7,159 nt of DNA from positions 1 to 7,159 of the forward strand of contig JAHRWC010000173.1 of assembly GCA_019090365.1 (NCBI GenBank). Direction: 5' to 3'. This DNA is from Flavobacteriaceae bacterium (GTDB lineage Bacteria > Bacteroidota > Bacteroidia > Flavobacteriales > Flavobacteriaceae). The notes beneath the pieces were generated by a model. That model had not been told where the DNA came from. It was given only the letters and a program-made list of their open reading frames with translations, and ran no database searches. Positions 6,028 through 7,159 of the stretch are shown one piece after another. Every line of letters starts with the position of its first letter. Position 1 is the first letter of the stretch. The translations under genes and the position numbers were made by a program.

Positions 6028-6660
6028 TTAAAGTGAAATAATTTTGATATTGTTTCTATACAGTTTTATTTTCCCTCGTTTTTCAAGGTTTTTTAGAAGA
6101 CGAGAAATCACAACTCTTGAGGTATGCAATTCGTAAGCAATTTCTTTATGTGTACTATATATAGTGTCTTCATTCGTTACCTTAGATTTGTCTCTAAGGT
6201 ATTTAAGAAGTCTTTCGTCCATTTTCATAAATGCTATACTATCTATAGTTTCTAGCATTTCCATTAATCTGTTGTGATAACTTTCAAAAACAAAATTCCT
6301 CCAACTTTTATATTTGCTGGTCCATTCTTCCATTTTTTGAATTGGAATCATCATTAATTTGGTATCTAATTCAGCAATGGCTCTAATCTCACTTTTTGAA
6401 GCCCCTAAACAACAAGTTAAAGTCATGGCACAGGTATCACCTCTTTCAAGAAAATATAGCAACAATTCATCACCATCATCATCATCTCGTAAAATTTTAA
6501 CTGCGCCTTCAATTAATAAAGGCATGGACTTAATATATTGCCCAATCTCCATTAATTTATAGCCTTCAGGAATTTCTTTAAAAGTGCCTACTTGAGCTAT
6601 TTCTTGTAATAATGCATCTTCAAAAAGATGTCCATAACTATCCTTTAGTTGTTGTATCAT
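6028..6660 (-). CDS. Crp/Fnr-family transcriptional regulator (Crp2), probable regulator of the sulfur operon
   Basis: The protein has 210 residues: a beta-roll sensor domain (about 22-112), a dimerisation helix (about 120-143) and a winged helix at the C-terminus (about 148-210). The helix-turn-helix reads THKEIAYEL, then TSRVVISRLLKNLE (180-193). The cAMP-contact residues of true CRP are absent, as is any N-terminal Fnr iron-sulfur cysteine cluster. Instead three cysteines, Cys77, Cys83 and Cys84 (RGDTCAMTLTCCLG), sit in the sensor domain where ligand contacts usually lie, suggesting a thiol or metal switch. In the recognition helix the usual Arg-Glu pair is Arg182-Val183, which I recall as the NtcA arrangement and which suits a GTA-N8-TAC site. 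Such sites precede this operon and the dioxygenase gene, implying autoregulation. The gene overlaps the DUF983 gene by 23 bp. Confidence 0.92.
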   Translation of the reverse strand: MIQQLKDSYGHLFEDALLQEIAQVGTFKEIPEGYKLMEIGQYIKSMPLLIEGAVKILRDDDDGDELLLYFLERGDTCAMTLTCCLGASKSEIRAIAELDTKLMMIPIQKMEEWTSKYKSWRNFVFESYHNRLMEMLETIDSIAFMKMDERLLKYLRDKSKVTNEDTIYSTHKEIAYELHTSRVVISRLLKNLEKRGKIKLYRNNIKIISL

Positions 6661-7060
6661 TTTGTGAATTTACATTTTTTTTCTGAAGGATATTCTTGTC
6701 ATATTTAAAGAAAAAATTTCCCCAGACTATTTTAGAAAGCGCATAAATTAATGGTGAAAGCACCATAACTGAAATTAAAATGGTCATTAATAAACCCCAA
6801 GGAGATAAATCTGGAAATAATAATAATTTTAGTACCCAAATAGCTATAAACAATGCACATCCTAAGGCATAAGTTACATAATAGGAGCCATAATAAAAAC
6901 TTGGTTCAATAGAATATTTTAGATTACATTTCGGGCAATATTCTTTTACTTTACCCATTTTTGAAAAGTTATAAGCATGTCCTTGAAAAAAGTCACCTTC
7001 ATGACACCTTGGGCATTTAAATCTTAGTATGCTATATAATTTTGTTCCTTTACCGAACAT
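6638..7060 (-). CDS. DUF983 family zinc-ribbon membrane protein
   Basis: A 140-residue protein with two CPxC knuckles, CPRC (16-19) and CPKC (42-45), forming a predicted N-terminal zinc ribbon, then a YSIEPSFYYGSYYVTYALG segment (49-67), which with the paired knuckles is typical of DUF983. Two transmembrane helices follow (about 60-81 and 88-110), and then a hydrophilic, lysine- and asparagine-rich tail. The function of DUF983 proteins is not known. It is the first gene of the operon: its ATG (7058-7060) lies about 15 bp downstream of a candidate -7 box with the palindrome beyond it, and its end overlaps the Crp2 start by 23 bp in another frame. This placement ties it to the sulfur regulator; paired cysteines could also react with sulfane sulfur, but that is only a possibility. 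Confidence 0.88.
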   Translation of the reverse strand: MFGKGTKLYSILRFKCPRCHEGDFFQGHAYNFSKMGKVKEYCPKCNLKYSIEPSFYYGSYYVTYALGCALFIAIWVLKLLLFPDLSPWGLLMTILISVMVLSPLIYALSKIVWGNFFFKYDKNILQKKNVNSQNDTTTKG

Positions 7061-7075
7061 AGTTTAAATTTTTGT

Positions 7076-7083
7076 CAAAAATA
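7076..7083 (-). promoter_or_regulatory. Candidate Bacteroidota -7 box for the DUF983-Crp2 operon
   Basis: The minus strand reads TATTTTTG, a full match to TAnnTTTG. The predicted start is near 7072, giving a leader of about 12 nt before the ATG at 7060. A TTG at 7102-7104 could be a partial -33 box, 18 bp upstream of the -7 box. The spacing to the palindrome at 7106-7119 is exactly the same as in the promoter of the dioxygenase gene. Confidence 0.6.
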
Positions 7084-7105
7084 AGAGATAGATTGTTTAA
7101 TCAAT

Positions 7106-7119
7106 GTAACAATGGTTAC
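7106..7119. promoter_or_regulatory. Palindromic Crp/Fnr-type operator, GTAAC-N4-GTTAC (copy 2)
   Basis: The plus strand reads GTAACAATGGTTAC, with the same perfect arms as the site at 5188-5201 and a different 4-bp centre, so what is conserved is the arms, as expected for a protein-binding site rather than a copied sequence. The centre (7112.5) is 36.5 bp from the last base of the -7 box, near -40/-41. It should control the operon that encodes Crp2 itself, giving autoregulation. Confidence 0.72.
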
Positions 7120-7159
7120 TTTGTTATGTAAATAAAGCTTTTAACTCTGTAGCTTGGTG

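Noticed and set aside
7091..7105. Small dyad (ATTG-N6-CAAT) between the operator and -7 box at the right edge
   Set aside because: The arms are only 4 bp in A/T-rich DNA and it has no counterpart in the equally spaced promoter at 5158-5201; it is not an Fnr-type TTGAT-N4-ATCAA site.
7120..7159. Two short minus-strand frames open to the right edge, ending at 7124 and 7116, that could be the 3' end of a further gene
   Set aside because: Each gives only 11-13 residues without a recognisable motif, and both frames being open shows how little this means at such length; nothing can be supported here.
1..7159. Mobile element, CRISPR array, tRNA/rRNA or phage signal
   Set aside because: No transposase, integrase, terminal inverted repeats, regular repeat-spacer pattern or RNA gene was seen; composition is uniform across the window.

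Overview
The window is low-GC, densely packed DNA typical of the Bacteroidota, most likely a marine or aquatic member of the Flavobacteriaceae. The evidence is the strong A/T bias, the near absence of Shine-Dalgarno sequences, the -7 boxes of the Bacteroidota type (TAnnTTTG), and protein families in the forms usual for flavobacteria. Ten complete genes all read on the minus strand. The 3' end of one plus-strand gene, probably a sterol desaturase/fatty acid hydroxylase family protein, enters at the left edge and converges on them.

Read in the direction of transcription (right to left), the first block (7060 to 3393) is a sulfur-handling operon. It holds a DUF983 zinc-ribbon membrane protein, a Crp/Fnr-family regulator (Crp2), a TauE/SafE-type sulfite exporter, an ETHE1-like persulfide dioxygenase fused to two rhodanese domains, and a single-domain rhodanese. 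The expected logic is that the rhodaneses move sulfane sulfur, the dioxygenase oxidises persulfide to sulfite, the exporter removes sulfite, and Crp2 controls the set. A strong intrinsic terminator at 3309-3347 ends this block.

The second block (3288 to 147) has very short gaps: an HMA-domain protein, a class I SAM methyltransferase, a lipoprotein with two c-type haem motifs (class I cytochrome c plus a DUF3365/Tll0287-like domain), a thiopurine/thiol methyltransferase-family protein, and a second Crp/Fnr-family regulator (Crp1). Its function is not established. The mix suggests thiol, metalloid or sulfide stress with redox sensing.

The most notable signal is regulatory. A perfect 14-bp palindrome, GTAAC-N4-GTTAC, occurs twice: upstream of the DUF983-Crp2 operon start and in the gap before the dioxygenase gene. 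In both places its centre lies exactly 36.5 bp from the last base of a TAnnTTTG box, the geometry of a class II Crp-type activator site. The recognition helix of Crp2 has the Arg-Val arrangement I recall from cyanobacterial NtcA, which reads GTA-N8-TAC, while Crp1 has the more usual Arg-Glu. Crp2 also carries three cysteines (77, 83, 84) in its sensor domain, one of them shared by position with Crp1. This supports a testable model of an autoregulated, thiol-based sulfane-sulfur regulator.
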